Source: a virus. Taken from it: a stretch of 64,000 bases of DNA. Shown in pieces: positions 34,942 to 41,939 of this stretch. Under the pieces are notes generated by a model. That model ran no database searches. It worked only from the letters and a program-made list of their open reading frames with translations, and was not told the origin of the DNA. How positions within the stretch are numbered: position 1 is the first letter of the stretch; each line of letters begins with the position of its first letter. The stretch is taken from IMG/VR virus record IMGVR_UViG_3300028388_004281, positions 1-64,000 of that record; one strand, given 5' to 3'. The position numbers were made by a program, and so were the translations under genes.

Positions 34942-34973
34942 ACCCCCTACGCCACGTGTTGGACGTAGGGGGT
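34942..34973 (-). terminator. Terminator of the leftward operon
   Basis: ACCCCCTACG pairs perfectly with CGTAGGGGGT (10 bp, 12-base loop). Read on the minus strand it is followed by TTTATAAT, and it lies just past the stop of the last leftward gene. Fits an intrinsic terminator. Confidence 0.7.
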
Positions 34974-34996
34974 ATAGGTTGGAGCGTGTGAGACCC

Positions 34997-35230
34997 TCAG
35001 ACAAGGTAACCGGTCTCGGCCTGTTGGGTGTGGTAGCGGCACGCTTGATGACCGCGTACTAGGTCGTACGTCTCCCACAGCCGTAAGCTACGGGTCGTGT
35101 CGGAAGGTAGACACCCGTGGTACAATCGGAGCATGCTATGCACCGACACTCCGCATATAGCGTGGTTCCACCCGATCGCATAGTGTGTCGTGTAGCAACG
35201 TACGTTGATCATCTTTTCTTCCTTGGACAT
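34997..35230 (-). CDS. Small hypothetical protein
   Basis: A 77-residue protein with AAGGAGCAGCGGCC before the ATG. His/Tyr/Trp-rich (HYAIGWNHAICGVSVHSM, RLWETYDLVRGHQACRYH). Last leftward gene before the terminator. No recognised family. Confidence 0.5.
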   Translation of the reverse strand: MSKEEKMINVRCYTTHYAIGWNHAICGVSVHSMLRLYHGCLPSDTTRSLRLWETYDLVRGHQACRYHTQQAETGYLV

Positions 35231-35454
35231 GGCCGCTGCTCCTTCAGTAGTTCCTTATGGATCCTGTACAACTGGATCGTCTCATGAACATTCAGTAGCT
35301 CCGTACTACCGACGCCTCCAAGACAGCGACGCACACAGCGATCGGAGTAGGGATGCCTCGCTTGGTATTTCATACGGCATTGCTCCGCCTCCTGCAGGGT
35401 CTTGTGGACGTGAGAGCACGTACCGTCTACCATACCCACTACCGTGTATACCAT
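35209..35454 (-). CDS. Small hypothetical protein
   Basis: An 81-residue protein; ATGGAGAACTACG upstream provides a site. GTCSHVHKTLQEAEQCRMKYQ looks like a small alpha/beta protein; the C-terminus is basic. It overlaps the gene on its left by 22 bases and lies inside the 3' half of the gene on its right in another frame. Confidence 0.45.
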   Translation of the reverse strand: MVYTVVGMVDGTCSHVHKTLQEAEQCRMKYQARHPYSDRCVRRCLGGVGSTELLNVHETIQLYRIHKELLKEQRPCPRKKR

Positions 35455-35575
35455 CGTAGTTCTCCATATAGTCTAGGTAGTCCTCTGCAAGGGACTTGTC
35501 TGTCGTGTTGACTAGCTCCAAGCCGGTGTCGTCCTGCACAATCCACCGGCCTGCCGAGTACTTCAATTGGCACAT
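35306..35575 (-). CDS. Small hypothetical protein, long out-of-frame overlap
   Basis: Starts at an ATG behind a strong AGGAGCGAACGG site. The first 50 residues look genuine (MCQLKYSAGRWIVQDDTGLE, LAEDYLDYMENYDG). The rest is Arg/Ser-rich and lies over the neighbouring frame, so the original protein may have continued in that frame before a frameshift. Function unknown. Confidence 0.4.
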   Translation of the reverse strand: MCQLKYSAGRWIVQDDTGLELVNTTDKSLAEDYLDYMENYDGIHGSGYGRRYVLSRPQDPAGGGAMPYEIPSEASLLRSLCASLSWRRR

Positions 35576-35591
35576 CCGTTCGCTCCTCGTG

Positions 35592-37322
35592 CTACTTCGT
35601 AACGTAGACCAGTTTGTTGATGGCCCGTGTGATTGCGACATACAGCAGATTGTACTCCTGCGTGCGCTGCCACTTCGTGCGGGCCATAGGGTGCGGAAAT
35701 TCGCTGCCGTCGCAGTTGAGCAGGAACACGTTGCCGGCCTCCAATCCCTTGGCACGATGTACGCTAGAGAATAGAACGCCCTGCGGCGTAACCAGCTTGG
35801 GGCCCTCGTAGTATCCCTTGGCGTTGCGCTCCGTCTTGCAATCCTTGTTATAGCAGCGGTCCGTAGACTCGTTGTACGAACGGCCGCACTTGGGGCAGAT
35901 CTTGCCGGTGAAGATCGTGGATACGTTATCTAGTACGTCTGCGACGGTCTTGGTCCCGTCGGCCAACGTTATTATGCAGTCACGGCGGTCGCCCAGAGCG
36001 ATTAGTCGTGGCTCGCTGGGGTTCTTCTTGCGGTGTTCCTTCTCGGTCTCTCGGTCGTACCATGCCTCTGTCTTGTCGATGAGGTCCGGTACGTCCGTGG
36101 CGTCCATGCGCTTGACGAAGTTCACTAGCTCCGTACCGAACTCCCGGCCGCGTACCGTGGCCTTGCGACCCGCCTTGATGAAGCGGAGAGCCTGCGAGAT
36201 CAGCGGGGCGTTAACGCGACTCAGTACCATGTCGCCGTCCTGTACCTCGTCGGCATACTTAGACTTGGGCAGCCTGGACACGGAGCCGTCAGTGTTCGAC
36301 TCATGGGCACGAAATATGCAGTCGCCTAGTCTGGATAGGACGGTGTTAGCTTCCGACACGATGGCCTTACCGCAGCGGCGGGTCTCCGTGAGCCGTAACG
36401 TGTCGGCCCCTAGCATCTCACGCACTCGTGGTATGGACTCCGTGTCGGCACCGGCGAACCCGTAGATGGCTTGGTTTACGTCACCCACTACGACTACACT
36501 GCGGCCCGCACGCCGGACGAACTCCTGCTTGCAACGCGGCAGGTCCTGTCCCTCATCGACCATGACTACGTCGCTCTTGAATATAGGGAGGTCCAAGACG
36601 ACTGGCAGCCAGTTCTGGTCGTTGAAGTCTATCTCGCCCAGCAGCTTGGGATCGAGGCTGAGACGTAGGATCTCAGGTACGATGCGATACACACGCTCTC
36701 GACTGCCGTTCAGGTCAACGTCGAAGTGTGCTACTAGTCCGTCGAGTACTTCGTCCGTGACGTGGGTGGGATCGAACTGGCCGTCTTCGTAGCCCGCCAG
36801 CGTCAGCTTGCAGAGGCCTACCAGCTTCTCTACGGCTGGTAGCATGACTGGCTCGCTGCGCAGTATCTCACGTGGGTCCTTGCCGAGATAGTAGGCTACT
36901 AGGTTACGTGTATGACTGTCCGTGACCTGCAGCCTACCGAACGTCTTGTAGATAGCCGAGTTGCCTAACGAATTGACGGTGGCGAACTTTAGCTGTACGC
37001 CTGCAGACACCAATAGGTCAGCCAACCACCCCCACTTCTCTCCGAACTCTGTAACGATGGATTTGTTGAAGGCGCAGTAGGTTATGGTCTTGCAACCGTT
37101 GTACTGTTGGAGGTGGTCCCAGACTGCCTGTTGTTCGTCGCTTGGTAATACCTCACCCATGCGTTCCACGAACTGGTCCCAGACTTTCCTGGGGGCCAAC
37201 GAGGCTGCGCAACCGACGATCATGGTAAACGTCTTGCCAGTGCCCGCTAGAGCCTCGACAACTAGGTTATTGGGACGGCTGCTCTTGCTTTCGGCCAGCT
37301 TCTGTTTAATGGTCTTCTTCAC
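35592..37322 (-). CDS. Superfamily I UvrD/Rep-like DNA helicase
   Basis: A 576-residue protein from GTG with AGGAGCGGACAC upstream. Motif I NLVVEALAGTGKTFTM (about residue 20-35), Ia TYCAFNKSI, II VVMVDEGQDLP, III VVVGDVNQAIYGFAG, V SSVHRAKGLEAGNVF and VI YNLLYVAITRA are all present. A zinc-binding insert (CPKCGRSY ... CYNKDC) lies near 480. ATP-driven 3'-5' unwinding in replication or recombination repair is the family function. First gene of its local cluster, with the small leftward genes downstream. Confidence 0.85.
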   Translation of the reverse strand: MKKTIKQKLAESKSSRPNNLVVEALAGTGKTFTMIVGCAASLAPRKVWDQFVERMGEVLPSDEQQAVWDHLQQYNGCKTITYCAFNKSIVTEFGEKWGWLADLLVSAGVQLKFATVNSLGNSAIYKTFGRLQVTDSHTRNLVAYYLGKDPREILRSEPVMLPAVEKLVGLCKLTLAGYEDGQFDPTHVTDEVLDGLVAHFDVDLNGSRERVYRIVPEILRLSLDPKLLGEIDFNDQNWLPVVLDLPIFKSDVVMVDEGQDLPRCKQEFVRRAGRSVVVVGDVNQAIYGFAGADTESIPRVREMLGADTLRLTETRRCGKAIVSEANTVLSRLGDCIFRAHESNTDGSVSRLPKSKYADEVQDGDMVLSRVNAPLISQALRFIKAGRKATVRGREFGTELVNFVKRMDATDVPDLIDKTEAWYDRETEKEHRKKNPSEPRLIALGDRRDCIITLADGTKTVADVLDNVSTIFTGKICPKCGRSYNESTDRCYNKDCKTERNAKGYYEGPKLVTPQGVLFSSVHRAKGLEAGNVFLLNCDGSEFPHPMARTKWQRTQEYNLLYVAITRAINKLVYVTK

Positions 37323-37432
37323 GTGTCCGCTCCTGTAGGTAGTATGGTTTAGTAAACTACACGTACTCCCAAACTAAACTCGGGTATCGTGTATAAGCAG
37401 CGACGAGCCACGTTCTTCTTCGGTCATAATAG

Positions 37433-37711
37433 CTAGAGTCCCGTGGCATTCCGGACAGATGGTAGAAGGTGGCCGTTCTTGCCATACTTGTATGCGTGGA
37501 ACGTGTAGCCCTCTTCAGAGCAGCTCACAAAGCCAGTGACTGTCTTGCCTTGTACCGAGACTTGACCCGGTGCCGAGAACATCGTGTCAGGCACACCGAT
37601 ACGGCGTACGGTGCGGTATACTCCGTCGGAGCAAGGGCAATTACGAACGCCGATGAGTTGTGCCCAGGGGCCTGGTGACAATACCGATTCTGATCCGTTG
37701 GGGCATTTCAT
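37433..37711 (-). CDS. Small hypothetical protein
   Basis: A 92-residue protein with AAAGGTTCAATC before the ATG. Starts CPNGSESVLSPG and has YTFHAYKYGKNGHLLPSV. Cys residues at 3, 25, 27 and 64 may bind metal. Overlaps the adjacent HTH gene by 4 bases. Confidence 0.5.
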   Translation of the reverse strand: MKCPNGSESVLSPGPWAQLIGVRNCPCSDGVYRTVRRIGVPDTMFSAPGQVSVQGKTVTGFVSCSEEGYTFHAYKYGKNGHLLPSVRNATGL

Positions 37712-37914
37712 GATTGAACCTTTCGTGGGCGGCCACGTCGCTCTGCCCTCCGACGCTTGGAGGCAGAACGGGCTGTGGCAGGATGGACAGTGTACATGAC
37801 GGCACCGTTTGGTAATCGATGAGCCGTTGCCGCAAGACGCCCGCCGCGAATCATGCGGCGGACGTGTGACTCGTCGCAGCCTATGACGGCCGCGGCCTCC
37901 TTAGTTGTTAGCAT
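37708..37914 (-). CDS. Excisionase-type HTH protein with AT-hook tail
   Basis: A 68-residue protein with GGAGGAAGAGG upstream. TTKEAAAVIGCDESHVRRMIRGGRLAA is a MerR/excisionase HTH_17 helix-turn-helix with wing. The C-terminus RRAERRGRPRKVQS contains an AT-hook core (GRPRK). Likely a small transcription or DNA-architecture factor of the leftward unit. The longer upstream frame lacks a ribosome site. Confidence 0.65.
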   Translation of the reverse strand: MLTTKEAAAVIGCDESHVRRMIRGGRLAATAHRLPNGAVMYTVHPATARSASKRRRAERRGRPRKVQS

Positions 37915-38071
37915 CCTCTTCCTCCATTTCGTTTTCATCGTACAGATCGTCCGGGGACAGGTTGTAATTGTGCATGATATGCTGGGCAGCCTGTGCAAGG
38001 TATTGAGCGCCCGTCCTAGCTAGCTCGTCGAAAAGAAACACGGTGGTTTGGATTGCTTCGTCTCTTGTCAT
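37901..38071 (-). CDS. Small acidic hypothetical protein (56 aa)
   Basis: ATG after AAGGAGAACGATT. The 56-residue product is helical with acidic end (DDLYDENEMEEEDANN). It overlaps the HTH gene start by 14 bases, suggesting translational coupling. No family recognised. Confidence 0.55.
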   Translation of the reverse strand: MTRDEAIQTTVFLFDELARTGAQYLAQAAQHIMHNYNLSPDDLYDENEMEEEDANN

Positions 38072-38106
38072 AATCGTTCTCCTTGGTAATCGTCGTGCGG
38101 TCAATT

Positions 38107-38157
38107 TGTCCGTCGTCGTACCGTAGTTCAGTTGATTTATCTATCAGCTCCTTGTGA
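38107..38157 (-). pseudogene. Decayed copy of a small-gene 5' end
   Basis: Read on the minus strand this stretch repeats the leader and first codons of the gene starting at 40149. It has ACAAGGAGCTGATAG, then ATAAATCAACTGAAC in place of ATGAATCAACTGAAC, then TACGGTACGACGACGGAC. The start codon is lost and seven bases are missing, and the copy runs out into the next ribosome site. A relic of duplication followed by deletion. Confidence 0.65.
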
Positions 38158-38416
38158 TCCACAGAACAATCTTACCACGGCTGGGACCTCTACCAGGATA
38201 GTTGCGGTCTGCTCTCCAGAACCTCACATCCCTATCTTCTGTGACACCCGCATACTCTCTCGCGCTATCCCAATCGTAGTCAAAGTATTCTACATTCTTG
38301 TCATCATTCATGGCGTACAATGTTCCCAGCATGCACTCCCACAACGCCGGGCGGTGCTTCTTAGTGGGCTTCATCTTGCGACCCTCAACATCGAACTTTC
38401 TCGTCGTCTCGTTCAT
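38144..38416 (-). CDS. Small early-type protein
   Basis: A 90-residue protein using the shared leader AAAGGAGCTGACAG. Basic N-terminus (RKFDVEGRKMKPTKKHR) then acidic aromatic middle (NVEYFDYDWDSAREYAG) and basic C-terminus. No recognised family. Such small proteins in early phage operons often target host functions. Confidence 0.55.
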   Translation of the reverse strand: MNETTRKFDVEGRKMKPTKKHRPALWECMLGTLYAMNDDKNVEYFDYDWDSAREYAGVTEDRDVRFWRADRNYPGRGPSRGKIVLWITRS

Positions 38417-38598
38417 CTGTCAGCTCCTTTCACAACTTCGTTCTTCCGAACTACGACCGCTTGGCCGCCGAGATCCCAGTCCCGGCATTCGAGGGTTTCG
38501 TTAAGCACGACTGCCACCCACAGCGTGTGACCGTTGCGTGTCCAGACGACCACGTCTCCCGGTTTGATTCTGTCAGAATTGGTTCGTCGTTTCTTCAT
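38413..38598 (-). CDS. Small beta-barrel-like protein
   Basis: A 61-residue protein with the shared leader TACAAGGAGCTGACAG. KPGDVVVWTRNGHTLWVAVVLNE, then QAVVVRKNEVV, looks like a small SH3/KOW-type barrel. ATGA-coupled to the next leftward gene. Confidence 0.55.
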   Translation of the reverse strand: MKKRRTNSDRIKPGDVVVWTRNGHTLWVAVVLNETLECRDWDLGGQAVVVRKNEVVKGADR

Positions 38599-38614
38599 CT
38601 GTCAGCTCCTTGTA

Positions 38615-38896
38615 TCATGCACCATAATTGCCGCGAGGGAACGCCTCGCGTAGGATTCTCTCCTGCCTCGCCTCAGACTGCGACCCGAGCCACTCCACCG
38701 CCTCCGGGTCGTCCCCATGGTCCATCGGATAGCCCGTCGCAAACCCGCAGGTTGTCACCGCTTCCCTTACATCCGATGCGTCGAGTGTGACCTGCTCGGC
38801 ATCGCCGAAGCATGCCAGTATGTCGTACCCGATGCGCTGCCACGTCCTCTTCAACGCCCTGATTGCTCGCTCTTCTATTTCAATGTTCTTCTTCAT
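38615..38896 (-). CDS. Small helical hypothetical protein
   Basis: A 93-residue protein with the shared leader ACAAGGAGCTGACAG. IEERAIRALKRTWQRIGYDIL is an amphipathic helix; the C-terminal EARQERILREAFPRG is also helical. No recognised family. Confidence 0.55.
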   Translation of the reverse strand: MKKNIEIEERAIRALKRTWQRIGYDILACFGDAEQVTLDASDVREAVTTCGFATGYPMDHGDDPEAVEWLGSQSEARQERILREAFPRGNYGA

Positions 38897-38927
38897 CTGT
38901 CAGCTCCTTGTCATTGAGGGACCTGCC

Positions 38928-38968
38928 TCATCAGCACCGGTAAGTCAGTTCCGGCGGACGCCCTGAGG
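38928..38968 (-). repeat. 3'-end repeat element, copy A
   Basis: This stretch repeats, with a single central difference, the 38 or so bases at 39866-39905 (ACCGGTAAGTCAGTTCCGG followed by CGGACGCCC-GAGGGGCGT). On the minus strand it can fold as two small stems, CCGG/CCGG and ACGCCCC/GGGGCGT (one mismatch in this copy). It lies directly after a leftward stop codon, so it looks like a duplicated transcript-end or mRNA-stability element. Confidence 0.65.
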
Positions 38969-38978
38969 GGCGTTTCGG

Positions 38979-39272
38979 CTATAGCTTGCGTCCGAAGGTT
39001 ACCAGCTCACCTCGGCATTCGTAAGTCAATGCTACACGGCGGAGGTTGCCGTTGTCGTATCCGTAGCAGTCCACCATGACCCACGTGTTAGGACGAAGAC
39101 TAAACAAGTGGCGATCGTGATCACGAGTGAACCAATACCATTCCTTGCCATCGATTTCGAGGACTACGAACGGAGTTTCGCCAGGCCCACCATAACAAGC
39201 ACTGGTTCCGGTCCGTACCACCCAGGCGCTACCGCTGATCTTCGTTCCTTTGGTCACTTTCTTCGTTGCCAT
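38979..39272 (-). CDS. Small hypothetical protein
   Basis: A 97-residue protein with a variant shared leader (GAAAGGAACTGACAG). Lys-rich N-terminus (ATKKVTKGTKISGS), then beta strands (FVVLEIDGKEWYWFTRD, TWVMVDCYGYDNGNLRRV). Probably a small beta fold; function unknown. Confidence 0.55.
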   Translation of the reverse strand: MATKKVTKGTKISGSAWVVRTGTSACYGGPGETPFVVLEIDGKEWYWFTRDHDRHLFSLRPNTWVMVDCYGYDNGNLRRVALTYECRGELVTFGRKL

Positions 39273-39302
39273 CTGTCAGTTCCTTTCCTGAAGGTTAGTA
39301 GG

Positions 39303-39485
39303 TTACACCCGATTTAATTTGCCGTTGGGTGTGACTTCGAAAATCGAGGCCACCCGTGCGTAAGCAGGCAAGCACATCAAAGCATCGTACATACAATCGG
39401 CCTGGACATCTTTTTCTTCTAACTCTCCGGTTGCGTCGTATCGTTCGTTGCCTCGTTGATAATAGATTCGGTACTTCATCTTCAT
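39303..39485 (-). CDS. Small hypothetical protein (60 aa)
   Basis: Uses the shared leader (TAAGGAGCTGACAA). MKYRIYYQRGNERYDATGE, then ADCMYDALMCLPAYARVASIFEV, suggests a beta-beta-alpha-beta fold of the kind common in small phage early proteins. Confidence 0.55.
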   Translation of the reverse strand: MKMKYRIYYQRGNERYDATGELEEKDVQADCMYDALMCLPAYARVASIFEVTPNGKLNRV

Positions 39486-39534
39486 TTGTCAGCTCCTTAC
39501 GTGTTGATGGGAATTAGAGAAATCGGTTTGTTGA

Positions 39535-39834
39535 TTAACGGTTTGTCGAGTTGAACTGCTCCAGACGATCAATGCGCTTCAGGTACTCCATGCGAACGGA
39601 GTCAGCCACTTGCCTGTTAGTCAGGTTGGCCAGCACGATCCTACGCAGAGCATCTTCGTTCAAGTCGTTGACGACTCTAGTAAGACTATCCCTCTTGCAT
39701 TCGGGGCATTCATGACGATTGACAACTCCATGTCTCTTCATCTCAACCACCGTTCGCGAATTGACAGCGAGTCTGGCATCCAGGTTTCGCTCTACCGTTT
39801 TGTCGCAGCAACCGTAGTGAATCTTGACCTTCAT
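39535..39834 (-). CDS. Small zinc-binding-like hypothetical protein
   Basis: A 99-residue protein with CAGGAGCGAAACG before ATG. Cys pairs YGCCDKTV and HECPECKRD could form a zinc ribbon. A helical second half follows (DALRRIVLANLTNRQVADSV). Unknown role. Confidence 0.55.
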   Translation of the reverse strand: MKVKIHYGCCDKTVERNLDARLAVNSRTVVEMKRHGVVNRHECPECKRDSLTRVVNDLNEDALRRIVLANLTNRQVADSVRMEYLKRIDRLEQFNSTNR

Positions 39835-39862
39835 CGTTTCGCTCCTGGGTTTCGTGGTGACT

Positions 39863-39907
39863 CGTCAGTACCGGTAAGTCAGTTCCGGCGGACGCCCCGA
39901 GGGGCGT
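39863..39907 (-). repeat. 3'-end repeat element, copy B
   Basis: Second copy of the element at 38928-38968. Here the outer stem ACGCCCC/GGGGCGT is perfect. It starts 6 bases beyond the stop of the next leftward gene, the same position as copy A. Confidence 0.65.
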
Positions 39908-39912
39908 TGACG

Positions 39913-40149
39913 TTACTCCTCTTCTACCACCTCGATCATCTCTGCGGCATACGGATCGTACTCTGAATCGACAAGGCCTGTCAGACGACACGTAACGTTG
40001 ATGGGAAACAGTTCAACATCGTTGTTGCCGCAGTAAACTTGGACGAGGTAGTCGAACACCTTCCGCCAGTCCTCTCCAGGACCGATGACCCAAGTGATGG
40101 GCTCAATTCGTCCGTCGTCGTACCGTAGTTCGCAGTTCAGTTGATTCAT
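39913..40149 (-). CDS. Small acidic hypothetical protein, first gene of leftward unit
   Basis: A 78-residue protein with leader ACACAAGGAGCTGACAG. NQLNCELRYDDGRIEPITW, then DWRKVFDYLVQVYCGNNDVELF, then an acidic end (AEMIEVVEEE). First coding gene after the long structured leader and promoter. The decayed copy at 38107-38157 derives from its 5' end. Confidence 0.55.
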   Translation of the reverse strand: MNQLNCELRYDDGRIEPITWVIGPGEDWRKVFDYLVQVYCGNNDVELFPINVTCRLTGLVDSEYDPYAAEMIEVVEEE

Positions 40150-40164
40150 CTGTCAGCTCCTTGT

Positions 40165-40471
40165 GTTGGGTTTCGTCGCAACTCGTCAGGCACGGCTGCG
40201 AATGCCGTGCGACCCAGAGGGGCTGCTCGTTTGCGCGAGCACCCCGTGGCTTGGGCGACCTCCTCCCAACTCCGTCGAGTTGCGTTGCATCCGACCGATC
40301 CGGCTGCTGTTGTGTGCTACTTGCTTTCGCTTGCGCTGCGGTGGTTAGCCGCGAGCCGGACCCCGCGTCAGTCCTGCGGTGGGTCAGGAGTCGAATGCCG
40401 CTCCTGTGGAAGAGGTCTCGGTTGTGTGCCCGGTTAGATCCGGGTAGGGGAAACGGTTGTCGTTCGTTTCC
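40165..40471 (-). ncRNA. Hairpin-rich leader RNA, candidate structured ncRNA
   Basis: About 300 bases without a convincing gene but dense in perfect inverted repeats. CGCAACTCG (40177) pairs with CGAGTTGCG (40276), GCACGGC (40190) with GCCGTGC (40204), TCCGGCT (40299) with AGCCGGA (40354). CAGGAG (40385) pairs with CTCCTG (40401), CCCGG (40429) with CCGGG (40440), GGAAACG (40449) with CGTTTCC (40465). GTTGGG (40165) can pair with CCCAAC (40265), crossing the first pair, so alternative folds or a pseudoknot are possible. It lies between a leftward promoter and the first leftward ATG. Confidence 0.55.
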
Positions 40472-40523
40472 GCCGTTCGAGTTGTCAAAGATCAGTAACC
40501 GTTAAGCGTCCTTGCCTACGGCA

Positions 40524-40551
40524 AGTATAACGTAGTATCGGCGGAAGTAAA
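40524..40551 (-). promoter_or_regulatory. Leftward promoter
   Basis: On the minus strand TTTACT (40551-40546), a 16-base spacer and TATACT (40529-40524). The block TACGTTATACT recurs with one change at the other leftward promoter (42284-42274). It would drive the structured leader and small early genes. Confidence 0.5.
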
Positions 40552-40552
40552 T

Positions 40553-40565
40553 ACCCGTAGCGGGT
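40553..40565. repeat. ACCCGTAGCGGGT inverted repeat, copy 1
   Basis: A 5-bp inverted repeat with a TAG centre adjoining the -35 box of the leftward promoter. The same 12 bases recur at 40668-40679. Possible operator pair. Confidence 0.35.
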
Positions 40566-40605
40566 AATTCCTGCAAAAAACTGAAAATATTTTAGGGCAT
40601 GGTAA

Positions 40606-40637
40606 AACCCCGGTGAATTCGTGGATCCACCGGGGTT
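40606..40637 (-). terminator. Terminator after the ParB-like gene
   Basis: AACCCCGGTG pairs perfectly with CACCGGGGTT (12-base loop). On the minus strand the stem is followed by TTTTACC. It lies 46 bases beyond the ParB-like gene stop and separates the two leftward units. Confidence 0.7.
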
Positions 40638-40667
40638 ACAGGTACCCCGAGAGGGGGGGGGGTATTT

Positions 40668-40679
40668 ACCCGTAGCGGG
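40668..40679. repeat. ACCCGTAGCGGG repeat, copy 2
   Basis: Second copy of the element beside the leftward promoter, here just past the ParB-like gene stop. Between the two copies is a tract of 10 G (40653-40662). Confidence 0.35.
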
Positions 40680-40682
40680 CTA

Positions 40683-41939
40683 TTACACGGGGTCGCCTAG
40701 GTCGATGCCGCCTAGGCACGGGCTGTCGGTCAGTACCGGTATGCCGTCCTCGTCCTTGGAGTACTCCAACGCTAGAGCGTCCGTCGTCATGCGCTTGTTG
40801 GAAACGAAGAGGCCCCAAGCTTTGATGAGGATCGCGATGCGTTCGGCCATGCTGCCACCGTCCTCCTGTATCATGGCGGACAGTGCCTGTCGTACCGGAT
40901 CGAACTTGACATCACCTGCTGCCAGTAGCACGAAGAACTCGCAGGCCTTGTCCCAGTACTTGAAGTCTACCAGCTGTTCACTAGGCTGCGCCGTTACGCT
41001 GTACTCGCCGTCCTCGCCCGTACCGGATGCCGCCATCAGGTACAGTAGTCCGGAGGAGTAGCCAGGCGATAGATACTTGCCGACCGTATTGGTAGTACCG
41101 TTCTCCTCGTAGATGTGCCGCACCGCATCCAGCAGCTTGGTGTGGCGGGACAGGAAGTCAAGCGCCTCCGCGTGCGTGCGCCTAGGAGCGTACGCGTCGG
41201 AGCCTGCGCCTGTACGTGCCCACGTGATACGTATGGCATGGTCTAGCATCCGTGCCAGCCGTTGACGGTCTCTGCGGTCTACCGTCTTGAAGTACTCGCT
41301 GCGAAAGATTACGTCGGCTAGAGTACGAGGACGACCTGTGTCAATAGTGTTGACTACTGCGTCGGTCTCGTCGATACCGAAGACTACCAGCTTGTCGATG
41401 GTAGGCTCGGTCTTCCAGTTGTCCCATTGCCCCTGCTTGGCCGTCCACTCCAGGGCGGCGAGGGCCAGGGCGATGAGCGTGTGCTGGCCATTGAGGATAA
41501 GGCCGGTACGGCCGATGATGATCGGCTCGCCGTTCAGCTGCCAGTTACCTCGCAGGATCTCCTGCCGAAGTACCATGACGGTACCTAATGACAGGTGTCG
41601 GTTACTGATGTTGTTGTTACAGCGTACCTTGACTCCTTGCTGGTCCTTGGCAGCTGGTAACCGTAGGTGGAACTCGGTGCCGAACTTGACGTTCTCCGAC
41701 TCCTCCTGCCATCCTAGCAGCTCCTTGGCCTTGTCGGCGGTCAGGGGCGTTGCCAGCTGCGTGCGTAGTCTGTCGTATAATACCTCGCGTTTCGGGGTTG
41801 CCAGCTCCTTCTTCTGGGACTTAGGTTTCTTGGTGGTTGACGTCCTGTCCGACCGAGACGGGGCGGACGCGGTGCCTTGGGACTTCGTACTCTTGCTGCT
41901 GGGGGTCTTCCTCCTGGGGGTCTTCGTAGCTGTTACCAT
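40683..41939 (-). CDS. ParB-like phage protein with basic N-terminal tail
   Basis: A 418-residue protein with AAGGAGCTACGGA upstream. Residues 1-48 are Lys/Ser/Thr-rich. Residues 100-200 (SNRHLSLGTVMVLRQEILRGNWQLNGEPI, then GLILNGQHTLIALALAALEW and VNTIDTGRPRTLADVI) match a ParB/Srx-like family in phages where NGQHRL is the core motif (here His-Thr instead of His-Arg). The C-terminal 200 residues are helical. Members are thought to bind DNA; some ParB-fold proteins hydrolyse CTP or ATP. Role here unknown. Confidence 0.55.
   Translation of the reverse strand: MVTATKTPRRKTPSSKSTKSQGTASAPSRSDRTSTTKKPKSQKKELATPKREVLYDRLRTQLATPLTADKAKELLGWQEESENVKFGTEFHLRLPAAKDQQGVKVRCNNNISNRHLSLGTVMVLRQEILRGNWQLNGEPIIIGRTGLILNGQHTLIALALAALEWTAKQGQWDNWKTEPTIDKLVVFGIDETDAVVNTIDTGRPRTLADVIFRSEYFKTVDRRDRQRLARMLDHAIRITWARTGAGSDAYAPRRTHAEALDFLSRHTKLLDAVRHIYEENGTTNTVGKYLSPGYSSGLLYLMAASGTGEDGEYSVTAQPSEQLVDFKYWDKACEFFVLLAAGDVKFDPVRQALSAMIQEDGGSMAERIAILIKAWGLFVSNKRMTTDALALEYSKDEDGIPVLTDSPCLGGIDLGDPV

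Larger units (their letters stand above)
34678..34996. other. Convergent intergenic region between the rightward late operon and leftward genes
   Basis: No plausible gene on either strand. It contains a long nested hairpin just after the aminotransferase stop, a smaller TGGCC/GGCCA stem near 34770, AT-rich stretches with TAGCTA repeats (34909-34924) and a perfect 10-bp hairpin ending the leftward genes. Best read as a pair of facing transcription end regions. Confidence 0.6.

Noticed and set aside
34678-34996. tRNA gene in the intergenic region
   Set aside because: Stems exist but no cloverleaf, TTCGA-type T loop or anticodon arm could be built.
37375-37427. 17-codon minus-strand frame (starting MTEEERGSS) before the helicase
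   Set aside because: No Shine-Dalgarno sequence and too short to support.
38928-39907. Possible CRISPR array from repeated leaders and elements
   Set aside because: The repeats are ribosome sites and two 3'-end elements around genes, without regular spacers.
40141-40505. Plus-strand frames and a possible 34-codon minus-strand frame in the structured leader
   Set aside because: No ribosome site, no protein-like composition, and they fall on perfect inverted repeats; kept as RNA structure instead.
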